Source: Streptomyces morookaense (GTDB lineage: Bacteria; Actinomycetota; Actinomycetes; Streptomycetales; Streptomycetaceae). From it: 64,000 bases of DNA. Within the stretch, counting starts at the first letter, position 1, and the number at the start of each line of letters is the position of its first letter. Made by a program: the position numbers and the translations under genes. The notes below the pieces were generated by a model. The model ran no database searches, was not told the DNA's origin, and saw only the letters and a list, made by a program, of their open reading frames with translations. Where the stretch lies: contig NZ_JABBXF010000037.1 of NCBI RefSeq assembly GCF_013030945.1, forward strand, positions 1 through 64,000, written 5' to 3'. Positions 1-8,351 of this stretch are shown piece after piece.

Positions 1-457
1 CGGGGGCCGAGGCCGGCGGGCGGGCCGGGCGGGAGTCCGCGGGGCCCGTGCTGCGGTCCGGGCCGGCGGCGGACGGGGGGTCCGCGGGCGAGGGGCCCGC
101 GGGATGCGATACGGCCCCGGGCTCCCCGGGCACGGCCGGTTCCCGCGGCTCGGCCGGGTCCTTCGGGTCGCGAGGGTCGTGGGGGGCGCGAGGGTCGTGC
201 GGATCCCGCGGATCGCCCACCGGGCCCTGCACCCTGCCCTGGGCCCCGTCGGCCGCCGGGGCCGACGGCTGCGCTGCCGGTGCCGAGGCGCCGGGGCCGG
301 TGAGGGTCAGGCCCTCACGGGCACTTCCCTGGATCATCCCGGGGCGGGCGGCGGGCCGGCCGCCGGGCGCGGAAGAGTGCGGGGAGACGGAGACGCAGCC
401 GACGGCGGCCGACATCGCCACCGCCACCAGGGCTGCCGCTGCGGGCATTCGGTGCAC
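1..457 (-). CDS. proline-rich putative lipoprotein (3' end outside window)
   Basis: The reading frame opens at a GTG (455-457) and runs off the left edge, so only about 152 N-terminal residues are visible. The first 20 residues form a lipoprotein signal peptide: one Arg, a short Ala/Val hydrophobic stretch and a lipobox ending in AAVGC. An ATG three codons downstream would remove the Arg, so I prefer the GTG. The remainder is low-complexity, rich in Pro, Ala and Asp, with an Asp-Pro-Arg/His repeat (DPRDPHDPRAPHDPRDPKDP) around residues 80-100, typical of wall-spanning linkers in Streptomyces surface lipoproteins. I recognise no domain and the C-terminus is missing. It lies downstream of a DUF664 gene remnant on the same strand. 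Function unknown; the lipoprotein assignment is an inference from the signal peptide. Confidence 0.55.
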   Translation of the reverse strand, partial: MHRMPAAAALVAVAMSAAVGCVSVSPHSSAPGGRPAARPGMIQGSAREGLTLTGPGASAPAAQPSAPAADGAQGRVQGPVGDPRDPHDPRAPHDPRDPKDPAEPREPAVPGEPGAVSHPAGPSPADPPSAAGPDRSTGPADSRPARPPASAP

Positions 458-540
458 TCGCCCAACCCTGCTTGCGGGCGGCGGGAGTTGGGAAGGCCCC
501 GCAGGGGTGAGGCGGAGGCATCCGCCCGCCCGCGCTCCGG

Positions 541-591
541 TCAGGCGCCGGTCGCGCCGTCGATGCGCTCGCGCAGGAAGTCGGCCCCGGT
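541..591 (-). pseudogene. 3' remnant of a DUF664 (DinB-like) gene
   Basis: Immediately left of the transposon the minus strand reads TGADFLRERIDGATGA followed by a TGA stop. This matches the usual C-terminal tail of Streptomyces DUF664/DinB-like proteins (GHAD-L-RE-IDG). The N-terminal part of such a gene lies on the same strand on the other side of the transposon (8375-8881). The two pieces overlap by about seven codons with different sequence (ADFLRER here, ADLALES there), so they do not rejoin exactly. The family assignment rests on 16 residues only. Confidence 0.5.
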
Positions 592-621
592 GTCCTAGCT
601 CAGACACCAGCCGCAAAGTAG
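592..621 (+). repeat. left terminal inverted repeat of the Tn3-family element
   Basis: The end begins GTCCTAGCTCAGACACC and continues through CGCAAAGTAG. It matches the reverse complement of 8352-8381 at 29 of 30 positions (T versus C at position 9). Classical Tn3 ends are about 38 bp and start GGGG; this one starts GTCC, so it belongs to a divergent branch. Confidence 0.88.
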
Positions 622-670
622 GTCGCGGGTAGCCGGATGCGTCCCGTTTCCCGGTCCTGGGCGCCGTCGT

Positions 671-695
671 TGGTCTGATCGAGTGATCGAGACCA
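671..695. promoter_or_regulatory. inverted repeat just upstream of tnpA
   Basis: TGGTCT (671-676) and AGACCA (690-695) flank an inner GATC...GATC, forming a near-perfect palindrome whose right edge is 15 bp before the tnpA GTG. It could be an operator for TnpR-type autorepression or an RNA hairpin limiting read-through from outside. The sequence alone does not say which. Confidence 0.4.
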
Positions 696-710
696 AAGGG
701 GCGGGCGGGC

Positions 711-3701
711 GTGCGGCAAGAGTGGTCGCCAGAGGAGCTCTTGGCAAACTGGACGCTGGTAGACGGCGACTGGGACCTGGTGGCGAACAAGAGCGGGGCG
801 ACCCGGCTCGGCTTCAGCCTGTTGCTGAAGTTCTTCGAGCTGGAAGGCCGGTTCCCCGATGTGCTGGAAGAGGTCCCGCCGGCCGCGGTGGAGTACGTCG
901 CCGACCTGGTGAAGGTCCCGGCCACCGACTTCACGAAGTACACGCTGATCGGCCGGACTGCCGAGTACCACCGCAAGCAGATCCGTGAGGCCCTGGGGTT
1001 TAGGCCGTCGACGGTCGCGGACGAGAAGGCGCTGGCCGAGTGGCTGGCCGCGGAGGTCTGTCCGGTCGAGCTGGTGGAGAATCGGCAGCGCGAGGCCCTG
1101 CTGGTCGAGTGCCGGGCCCGGAAGGTCGAGCCGCCAGGCCGGACCCGGGTCGAGAAGGTACTCGTCGCGGCGCGAGGCAAGTGGGAGAAGACGTTTTGCG
1201 CCCGCACGATCGGCCGCCTGGGCAAGGCGGGCACGGCCCGGCTACTGGCCCTGGTGGCCGAGGACAACGAGGCGGGGACCGCGCTGCTGGCCGCACTCAA
1301 GCGCGACCCCGGCGCAGTGGGCCTGGACTCCCTACTCACGGAGATCACCAAGCTCAACGACGTGCGCAAGCTCGGGCTGCCCGAGGGGCTGTTCGCGGAC
1401 TGCTCGGAGAAGCTGGTGGCCGCCTGGCGGGCACGGGCGATCAAGATGTATCCCTCGGACTTCCGCGACACGGCGGAGGACATACGGATCACCCTGCTTG
1501 CGGCGCTGTGCTCGTCTCGTCAGGCGGAGATCACCGACGCCTTGGTCGATCTGCTGATCGCCCTGGTCCACAAGATCAACGCCCGCGCCGAGCGACGGGT
1601 GGAGAAGCAGCTCACCGCCGAGCTGAAGAAGGTCCGCGGCAAGGAGGGCATCCTCTTCAAGCTGGCGACAGCCGCCGTCGACAAGCCCGACGACGTCGTA
1701 CGCCGGGCCCTGTTCCCGGTGGTCGGGGAGAAGACGCTGCGCGAGCTGGTCGCAGAGGCGAAGGCGAACGAGAAGGCCTTCAAGGCCAAGGTCCGTACCA
1801 CCCTGCGCTCCTCCTACAGCTCGTACTACCGGCAGATGCTGCCGCCGCTGCTGAACACGCTGGGCTTCAAGTGCAACAACACCGCTTATCGGCCGGTGAT
1901 GGACGCGATGAAGCTACTGAAGAGGTACGCCGACGTCGACGGCAAGACCCGCTTCTACGACGCCGGCGATGCGGTGCCGATGGACGGCGTGGTGCGCAAG
2001 GACTGGCGCGAGGCGGTCGTCGACGACAAGGGCAAGGTCGAGCGCATCCCGTACGAGATGTGCGTCCTGGTCGCGCTGCGGGACGCGGTCCGCCGCCGCG
2101 AGATCTACGTCGAGGGCACAGCCCGCTGGCGCAATCCGGAGGACGACCTGCCCGGCGACTTCGAGGCCACCCGCGCCGTGCACTACGCCGCGATCCGCCA
2201 GCCCCTGAACCCGAGGGCGTTCATCGCGGACCTGAAGAATCGCATGACCGCGGGCCTGGACCGGCTCTCCACCTCGCTCGCGGACGGCAGCGCGGGCGGC
2301 GTGAAGGTCACCACCCGCAAGGGCGAGCCGTGGATCACCGTGCCCAAGCTGGAGCCGCTGGCCGAGCCCACCGGACTGGCGGCCCTCAAGGAAGAGGTCG
2401 CACGCCGCTGGGGCGTCCTGGACCTCCTGGACGTACTGAAAAACGCCGACTTCCTGACCGGCTTCACCGAGGAGTTCTCCTCCGTGGCCGCCTACGAGCG
2501 CATCGAGCGTGACGTCCTCCAGCGGCGCCTGTTGCTGGCCCTCTTCGCGCTGGGCACGAACATGGGCATCCGCGCGATCGTGGCCACCGGCGAGCACGGC
2601 GAGAGCGAGGCCGCGCTGCGGCACGTCCGTCGGCACTTCATCACCGTCGACAACCTCCGCGCCGCCGTCACCAGGCTGGTGAACTCCACCTTCGCCGCCC
2701 GCGACACCTCATGGTGGGGCCGCGGCACCGCGTGCGCGTCGGACTCGAAGAAGTTCGGGTCCTGGTCCTCGAACTTCATGACCGAGTACCACGCCCGCTA
2801 TGGCGGCAACGGCGTGATGATCTACTGGCACGTCGAACGGAAGAACGTCTGCATCTACTCCCAGCTCAAGAGCTGTTCGTCGTCCGAGGTCGCGGCGATG
2901 ATCGAAGGACTGCTGCGGCACTGCACCGACGCCGAGATCGAATCCAACTACGTCGACACGCACGGCACGAGCGTGGTCGGCTTCGCCTTCACCGAGCTGC
3001 TCAACTTCCGCCTGCTGCCCCGGCTGAAGAACATCGGCAGCATCCGCCTGTACCGCCCTGACGACACCCCGCCCGGCTGGCCCGCTCTCGGCGCCTCACT
3101 GAGTCGGCCGATCCGCTGGGAACTGATCGAGCAACAGTATGACCAGATGGTCAAGTACGCCACCGCGCTCCGGCTCGGGACAGCGGAAGCGGAGCAGGTG
3201 CTGCGGCGCTTCACCCGTGGCGGCCCCAAGCACCCCACCTACCAGGCCCTCGAAGAGCTCGGCCGCGCTGTACGCACGATCTTCGCGTGCGACTACCTGG
3301 CCAGCCCCGGCCTGCGCCGCGAGATCCACGGCGGGCTCCAGGTCGTGGAGAACTGGAACAGCGCGAACTCCGTGCTCCACTACGGCAAGGATGGAGCCCT
3401 GACCGGCCCGGACAAAGAGCACACCGAGACGTCCATGCTCGCGCTCCACCTGCTCCAGTCCGCGCTCGTCCACGTCAACACCCTGCTGGTGCAGCAGGTC
3501 CTCGCCGAACCGGCCTGGGCGAAGATACTCAGCGCCGAGGACCGGCGCGGCCTGACCGCACTGTTCTGGTCCAACGTCAACCCGTACGGCACCTTCCGCC
3601 TGGACATGAACAAGCGGCTCGACCTGGCGCCGGCCGCTGCCGTGCCCCGCCCCCGCACCCCGGCTGACACCGCAGCCCGATCAACCACGGAGACGCGATG
3701 A
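711..3701 (+). CDS. tnpA: Tn3-family transposase TnpA
   Basis: This 996-residue protein is the usual size for Tn3 transposases. The N-terminal ~170 residues resemble the DUF4158 DNA-binding region and the C-terminal third is the DDE catalytic domain. Candidate acidic residues are D678 (ASDSKKF), D749 (VDTHG) and E880 (VVENWN). It cuts the transposon ends and drives replicative strand transfer. The GTG start is preceded by a GGGG-rich Shine-Dalgarno-like stretch, and the palindrome at 671-695 lies just upstream. Its TGA overlaps the ATG of the next gene (ATGA, 3698-3701), so the passenger genes are probably translated from the transposase mRNA. That coupling is unusual, because Tn3 cargo normally has its own promoters. 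Confidence 0.95.
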   Translation: MRQEWSPEELLANWTLVDGDWDLVANKSGATRLGFSLLLKFFELEGRFPDVLEEVPPAAVEYVADLVKVPATDFTKYTLIGRTAEYHRKQIREALGFRPSTVADEKALAEWLAAEVCPVELVENRQREALLVECRARKVEPPGRTRVEKVLVAARGKWEKTFCARTIGRLGKAGTARLLALVAEDNEAGTALLAALKRDPGAVGLDSLLTEITKLNDVRKLGLPEGLFADCSEKLVAAWRARAIKMYPSDFRDTAEDIRITLLAALCSSRQAEITDALVDLLIALVHKINARAERRVEKQLTAELKKVRGKEGILFKLATAAVDKPDDVVRRALFPVVGEKTLRELVAEAKANEKAFKAKVRTTLRSSYSSYYRQMLPPLLNTLGFKCNNTAYRPVMDAMKLLKRYADVDGKTRFYDAGDAVPMDGVVRKDWREAVVDDKGKVERIPYEMCVLVALRDAVRRREIYVEGTARWRNPEDDLPGDFEATRAVHYAAIRQPLNPRAFIADLKNRMTAGLDRLSTSLADGSAGGVKVTTRKGEPWITVPKLEPLAEPTGLAALKEEVARRWGVLDLLDVLKNADFLTGFTEEFSSVAAYERIERDVLQRRLLLALFALGTNMGIRAIVATGEHGESEAALRHVRRHFITVDNLRAAVTRLVNSTFAARDTSWWGRGTACASDSKKFGSWSSNFMTEYHARYGGNGVMIYWHVERKNVCIYSQLKSCSSSEVAAMIEGLLRHCTDAEIESNYVDTHGTSVVGFAFTELLNFRLLPRLKNIGSIRLYRPDDTPPGWPALGASLSRPIRWELIEQQYDQMVKYATALRLGTAEAEQVLRRFTRGGPKHPTYQALEELGRAVRTIFACDYLASPGLRREIHGGLQVVENWNSANSVLHYGKDGALTGPDKEHTETSMLALHLLQSALVHVNTLLVQQVLAEPAWAKILSAEDRRGLTALFWSNVNPYGTFRLDMNKRLDLAPAAAVPRPRTPADTAARSTTETR

Positions 3702-4027
3702 CCGAGCACACCGTTCAGATTTACTCCCTCGGCATGGTAGGAGCCTTGGCTCCGGAGATTGTCAGGCTGTACCGCCTACGGGAGAAAGCGGGTGCCGTCC
3801 GCTGGTCGTGGTTCTTCGTGGGCGCCTCGCTGGCCTTCGCGGCTCTCGGAGGGCTCTTGGCTCTCGTGCTTCCCGCGACGACACTGTTTGGCGCGATCTA
3901 CATCGGGGCCTCCACACCGGTGCTCGTCAACAGCATCGCGAAGGGGGCCATGGACGCGGCAAAACAGCCGACCCGCTCCGGCCCCAGTGCAGCAGGGCTG
4001 GCCGAGTCCTTCGTGCGAGGTCTGTGA
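3698..4027 (+). CDS. small two-helix membrane protein of the CHAT passenger module
   Basis: This 109-residue protein has a short amphipathic N-terminus (about residues 1-35, ending in Arg/Lys-rich RLYRLREKAG). Two hydrophobic segments follow, near residues 37-60 and 62-80, and then a polar tail. I recognise no family. It overlaps tnpA by 4 nt (ATGA) and the downstream CHAT gene by 4 nt (GTGA), so all three should be made in step. By analogy with effector pairs in which a protease acts on or with a membrane protein, it could be a membrane anchor, a pore-forming effector or a substrate of the CHAT protease. That role is inferred from position only. The reading frame itself is well supported by both overlaps. 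Confidence 0.8.
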   Translation: MTEHTVQIYSLGMVGALAPEIVRLYRLREKAGAVRWSWFFVGASLAFAALGGLLALVLPATTLFGAIYIGASTPVLVNSIAKGAMDAAKQPTRSGPSAAGLAESFVRGL

Positions 4028-7000
4028 ACGGCATGCTGGACGCACCTGATCAACATCACGGCGTGTCGGAAACGGTTGTGGTCTGTCGTCCGGAGCAGTT
4101 CCGGGAAGCGGCCGTGGTCCTTTCCTGTCTGCCAACAGACCGTTTCACCCCGCTTATCGTCGTCACCTCACCGCCGAAGTCGCTTGAGGACCACCTGCGC
4201 AACGTGGCAGACCTCCATGCGGCTCAGGAGGAGCTCTACGAGCTGGACCCCTGGAAGCAGGAACATTCGGCTCCCTTCTACGCGCTGCGGAAACGGCTTG
4301 GCGCTGCACGCGCCGAGATCGCAGGCATGCGCGCTTGGTTCAAGCGCAACCTCATGCTCAACGGCACCCTGCACAAGCTCGGCTGCTCCCGCGCGGTGCT
4401 GCTCTTCGAGGCGGTTCCGGAAGACCTGCTCACCTTCGACCCCGCTCTTGACACTGGCAGGGAATCTGCGGCCGGGAGCGGTGCAGGACAGGACGAACAA
4501 GAGGACCGCATCGAGCCCTTGCTGTGGGGGCTGGAGAGCGTGTACCTGCTCCCTGGGCAACCGGACAATGACCTGGGCAGTCGCCGTTACTACCGCGATC
4601 TGCCTTCGCTGCCCGAGGCCGTCTGGCGTCTCCTTCGCGATCAAGCCCCTATGCCCGAACAGACGGTCCGCGTGCCCTGCGGCGCGGATGCCAAGGCGTA
4701 TGTCGCGGGGCTCTTTGATGCATTACGCACCGGAAGACCCCTTTCACCCGCCTGGCAGATGCGCCCGCTGGTGGACCCGCTGCAGGACGGAGATGCGACG
4801 TGTGGTCAGGACGAGGCTGTCCTGATCGATAACGCGTGCGACGCGCTGGCTCTGTATGCGGCCTCCTACGCTCACCTGCGTGCCGCCCGGCTGGTCATCA
4901 CGCTATGCCCGGACACCGATCTGGTCGACCAGACTATCCGTCGAGACAAGGAGGTTCTGTCCCGGGCGGCGGCAGCCGCCGACAAGCACGGCGACGGGCC
5001 CGAACCACCCCAGGCCGAGGAGGCTGGTGAGACGACCCGCGGCTGGGTGAGCACTAACGTCTCCAATCTCGTAAACCGGCAGATGTTGGCTCGTATCGAG
5101 CGCGCCGTGACCAGCCAGGTTCCCGAGGAGGCCCTTCGGGCTGTCGGGGAGCGCCGCCTGACGGCGTTCACCGCAGGCGTGCCCTATACCTTCGTGAACG
5201 CTCCGGGTCACGACTGGTCCTCCAAGCCCATCGGGCACGTGATAGCAGACCCGGACCTGATCGTCCTGCGTGAACTGGTGCACCTGGCCGACCCCGCAAG
5301 CGGCGGAGCACTGACAGCCGTGTTCGACCCCCACGTTCTGGGGCCGGACGGGGGCCAGCCCGCCGCCGAAGTCCCCAGAGTGCGGGACGCTGCCTCCCGC
5401 TTCACGCACACCGTCGTGTTCAGTGGTGAGGACGCCACCTTGCGCATTCTGATGGACGCGGTCGTTGCCCTCCCGCTGGAGTTCGTATTCTTCGCCACCC
5501 ACGGCGAGGAAGGCGCTATCCGACTCCACGAGGGATGGCTGCAGACCCACTACATCGACAACTGGGTCTACTTCGCGTGCAGGCCGGTGGTGCTGAACAA
5601 CTCCTGCCGCTCGTTGACTGGCGTCGGCCGCAGCTTCGTCCGCGCCGGCGCACGCGGCTACATCGGCACACTGTGGGATGTGCCCGATCAGGGTGCGGCC
5701 GACTTCGCGCGCATTGTCACCCAGCGTGTGGCCTCCACAGGACTGCCGCCAGCCGAGGCCATCCTCGGCACCCGCTTGCCGCACATCACCAGCCGGGCGT
5801 ACGTCTACATCGGCACGGTAAACGGGCGCGTGGACAACACCACCCTGCCGCCCGACGCGGCAGTCCAGGCATATAAGGCGCTGCTCAGCGCCATGGCCGG
5901 CCTGCTGCAGTGGGCATCGCGACACGGCAGCTCACAAGGCCGACTGCCCGACATTCTGTACGGAGAAACAGGCAGGCTCCGGCGAACCGTCAGAGCCTCA
6001 CTGGCAGCGCCCACTGCGGACCTCACCGACCTGATGCTGGATCAACTGCAACTGCTCAGTCGCAGCGACCTCGCCCTGAGATGCCTGGAAAAGGATCCGG
6101 GGCTCATCGACGAAACCTTGTCCGACTTGCACACCATCGACCTGCCTGACCTCGACCGGCAGCATCGGCTGGAGCGGCACCGCGATGCCGTCGCGACCCT
6201 GAGGGAACGACGCAGCGAGACCCAGGCCACTCTCGACGCTTATCAGCAACCCAGGCCGCAAGCGGCCTCGGACGCACCCGCGCTGCTGCGAATCGCTCAG
6301 GCACTGACGCACCAGGGATCGTGGGACCTGGCCCTCGACAATATCCGCCAGGCACTCGTGGGCTTCACCAGTGCAGGAAACGAGTCCGGACGCCTGGCCT
6401 GTCTGGGCCTACAGTGCCAGATCCTTCGCCGACTGCGCCGGTTCGAGGAAGCCCTCGACGCGGCCTCCGCCGGCACCGAGCTCGCGGACAGGCTGGCCGA
6501 CGTTGCCGAGAAGGCCAGTTTCCTGGTCGACGTGAGCCAGATTCGCCTGGAACTGGGCGATCTCGATAAAGCCTTGGAGGTTGCCGAACAAGCCTTGGTC
6601 TTGAGCCGGTCGGCTAGCACCCCCCGAGGCACCCTCGCGGCGCTCGGCCATCTCGTCGGCCTTCACCTGCACAGGGGCGACATGACGCAAGCGCACGTCA
6701 TGGCTCAGCAAGGGCTCAGGGACGCGGCTGACCTGGGTGAGCGGAGTTCGGCCGCAGCGTTCAAACTTGACCTGGCCCGGATCTGCGAACTCACCGGTGA
6801 CTGGCAGGGCGCAGTCGAGTGGACCAACAAGGCTCTGATCGACTTTCACGAGCTTCGCAACTGGGAGAAGGCGGCCGCAGCACTGGCCAGACTCGTCCTG
6901 GTCGCCAGCCGAGCCGGGCACGCCGATGCGCTGCTGGTGTGCTGTGCCCTCAGCGTCGGACTGTGTACGCGTGTCGGCAGCAACCTGCTCCAGGGCACGG

Positions 7001-7200
7001 TCGAGGCTGCGATCGTGGCCATGGCGCGAGTCGTCGAGCTTCTTCCGCCCGCCACGGCTCGCCAAGCCCTCACCGAGGTCATCATTTTGATCACCCGGAC
7101 CGGCGAGAAGGAGCCCCAGGCCCGTAGGGCCCTGGGCTTGCCCCTCAATACCGCTCTGACACTCCTGAACCGGATCGATCGTGAAAACCCGCAAGGTTGA
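4024..7200 (+). CDS. CHAT-domain caspase-like protease with C-terminal TPR repeats
   Basis: From the GTG at 4024 the protein is 1058 residues. The frame is open upstream to 3808, but this GTG overlaps the preceding TGA (GTGA) and avoids a 220-nt overlap. Residues 1-400 are not recognised. Residues ~480-590 form a CHAT domain: His493 in FFATHGEEG, Cys528 in VLNNSCRS, then the family signature GRSFVRAGARGYIGTLWDVPD. Residues ~760-1030 contain repeated helical pairs rich in Ala/Leu/Asp that look like TPRs. CHAT proteases are clan CD cysteine peptidases, some of which act in bacterial immunity or cell death. No signal peptide is seen. Codon 234 is TTA, so translation may depend on bldA. Role as an abortive-infection or element-maintenance effector is inference. 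Confidence 0.85.
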   Translation: MNGMLDAPDQHHGVSETVVVCRPEQFREAAVVLSCLPTDRFTPLIVVTSPPKSLEDHLRNVADLHAAQEELYELDPWKQEHSAPFYALRKRLGAARAEIAGMRAWFKRNLMLNGTLHKLGCSRAVLLFEAVPEDLLTFDPALDTGRESAAGSGAGQDEQEDRIEPLLWGLESVYLLPGQPDNDLGSRRYYRDLPSLPEAVWRLLRDQAPMPEQTVRVPCGADAKAYVAGLFDALRTGRPLSPAWQMRPLVDPLQDGDATCGQDEAVLIDNACDALALYAASYAHLRAARLVITLCPDTDLVDQTIRRDKEVLSRAAAAADKHGDGPEPPQAEEAGETTRGWVSTNVSNLVNRQMLARIERAVTSQVPEEALRAVGERRLTAFTAGVPYTFVNAPGHDWSSKPIGHVIADPDLIVLRELVHLADPASGGALTAVFDPHVLGPDGGQPAAEVPRVRDAASRFTHTVVFSGEDATLRILMDAVVALPLEFVFFATHGEEGAIRLHEGWLQTHYIDNWVYFACRPVVLNNSCRSLTGVGRSFVRAGARGYIGTLWDVPDQGAADFARIVTQRVASTGLPPAEAILGTRLPHITSRAYVYIGTVNGRVDNTTLPPDAAVQAYKALLSAMAGLLQWASRHGSSQGRLPDILYGETGRLRRTVRASLAAPTADLTDLMLDQLQLLSRSDLALRCLEKDPGLIDETLSDLHTIDLPDLDRQHRLERHRDAVATLRERRSETQATLDAYQQPRPQAASDAPALLRIAQALTHQGSWDLALDNIRQALVGFTSAGNESGRLACLGLQCQILRRLRRFEEALDAASAGTELADRLADVAEKASFLVDVSQIRLELGDLDKALEVAEQALVLSRSASTPRGTLAALGHLVGLHLHRGDMTQAHVMAQQGLRDAADLGERSSAAAFKLDLARICELTGDWQGAVEWTNKALIDFHELRNWEKAAAALARLVLVASRAGHADALLVCCALSVGLCTRVGSNLLQGTVEAAIVAMARVVELLPPATARQALTEVIILITRTGEKEPQARRALGLPLNTALTLLNRIDRENPQG

Positions 7201-7350
7201 GAGCTGTGCTCTGCACTCCCGGAACTGACACCACAAGACAAGTAGCCCTGAGTGACGGCGTACGCGGAGATCGACCATGCGCCGGTGTCGGCCGCTTCAG
7301 CTTCCCAGCCTCGGGTGCGGATAGGAGGGGATCAGGAAACCGGTGGCCGT

Positions 7351-7462
7351 GTTTCATAGGTGGTCGCCTGTGAAACGCGCGGACCGCAGACCGCTGTGCA
7401 GGGCGTTTCTCGTTTCATGGGTTGTTGCAAACGGCTCGACAGTTTGAAACGTCTCATGAAAC
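7351..7462. other. putative res site upstream of tnpR
   Basis: This stretch in the tnpR leader has several GTTTCA or TGAAAC half-sites. A 26-bp inverted pair runs from GTTTCATAGG to CCTGTGAAAC (7351-7376). GTTTCATGG (7412-7420) faces GTTTGAAAC (7442-7450), and a last ATGAAAC lies at 7456-7462. Three sites with inverted half-sites next to the resolvase gene is the usual res layout, which also lets TnpR repress its own promoter. The site assignment is inferred from spacing and repetition. Confidence 0.55.
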
Positions 7463-7473
7463 ACTGACGGGTC

Positions 7474-8343
7474 GTGAGCGACGATTTCGCGCGCGTGGAA
7501 GCGCATACCTGTCCGATGTCCACCTGCGGCGCCCCCGCCGGTTCTCCTTGCCGGACAACGAAGGGCAAAGTGGCCATCCAGTACCACACCGCACGTTTTC
7601 GGCTAGTGCCCCAACTCGCCAAGGCCCTCAACGTTCCCACCCCCGCCGTCCGCAAGCCGGGGTCTGCCTGGGCGGAACTGCCCCGGCCCCGGAACGCCGG
7701 CGACCAGCCGGTGGGTCACGTCCGCATCGGCTACGCCCGCGCCTCCACCGCACGGCAGTCGCTGGACACCCAGCTCGACTCCCTGGCCGAGGCCGGCGTC
7801 ACCCGCGTCTTTTCAGAGAAGATCTCCACCCGCGCCGCCCGGCGGCCCGAACTGGAGGCCGCCGTCAAGCTCGCCCGCGACATCCGCGGCTCCGGCGTGG
7901 CCGTCACCCTCGTCGTCCACGAGCACAAACGGCTCGGCCGCGGCATCGACCTGGCCACCCTCGCCGAAGAGCTCAAGACCCACGACATCGGGCTGGAGTT
8001 CCTCACCGGCGAGCTCAAGGGCTCCCACGACCCCTCGGGCGTCGTGTTCACCGTGCTGGCCGCGCTCTCCGGCATGGAGCGCGAGTACATCCGCGACCGC
8101 ACCCTCGAAGGCCACGAATCCGCCCGCACGCGCGGCAAGTCCATCGGCGGCGCCGCCGTCACCGACGACGCCATGCTCGCCATGGCCCTCCACCTGCGCG
8201 GCCAGAAGATGAGCCTGCGCGACATCGCCACCCGCCTCGTCATCACCACCGGCAAGAAGAAGGGCCAGCACCCCTCGCCCGCCACCGTCATGCGCATGCT
8301 GCGCGAACACGACGAGCAGGCCGCCACAGCGGCGAGCACGTGA
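7474..8343 (+). CDS. tnpR: serine resolvase with N-terminal zinc-ribbon-like domain
   Basis: This 289-residue protein starts with GTG at 7474, 12 bp after the last res half-site. Residues 13-45 hold a Cys-rich motif (CPMSTCGAPAGSPCR, then YHTARF) seen fused to actinobacterial recombinases and likely to bind zinc. Residues 85-230 are the resolvase catalytic domain: nucleophile Ser91 in GYARAST, with SGMEREYIRDRT in the long helix. The C-terminus (from ~240) is a helix-turn-helix for DNA binding. It should resolve cointegrates at res and may repress transcription. The catalytic domain is canonical. The N-terminal extension is unusual for Tn3 resolvases and could modify site recognition. Confidence 0.88.
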   Translation: MSDDFARVEAHTCPMSTCGAPAGSPCRTTKGKVAIQYHTARFRLVPQLAKALNVPTPAVRKPGSAWAELPRPRNAGDQPVGHVRIGYARASTARQSLDTQLDSLAEAGVTRVFSEKISTRAARRPELEAAVKLARDIRGSGVAVTLVVHEHKRLGRGIDLATLAEELKTHDIGLEFLTGELKGSHDPSGVVFTVLAALSGMEREYIRDRTLEGHESARTRGKSIGGAAVTDDAMLAMALHLRGQKMSLRDIATRLVITTGKKKGQHPSPATVMRMLREHDEQAATAAST

Positions 8344-8351
8344 TCACCCGG

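Noticed and set aside
48..632. Long plus-strand open frames over the first 600 bp
   Set aside because: They are shadows of the minus-strand lipoprotein frame, very rich in Gly/Arg/Ser, with no domain or ribosome site, and one crosses the transposon end.
3808..4023. Extending the CHAT protein upstream to the GTG/ATG at 3808
   Set aside because: It would overlap the small membrane-protein gene by 220 nt. The GTGA junction at 4024 is a much better start.
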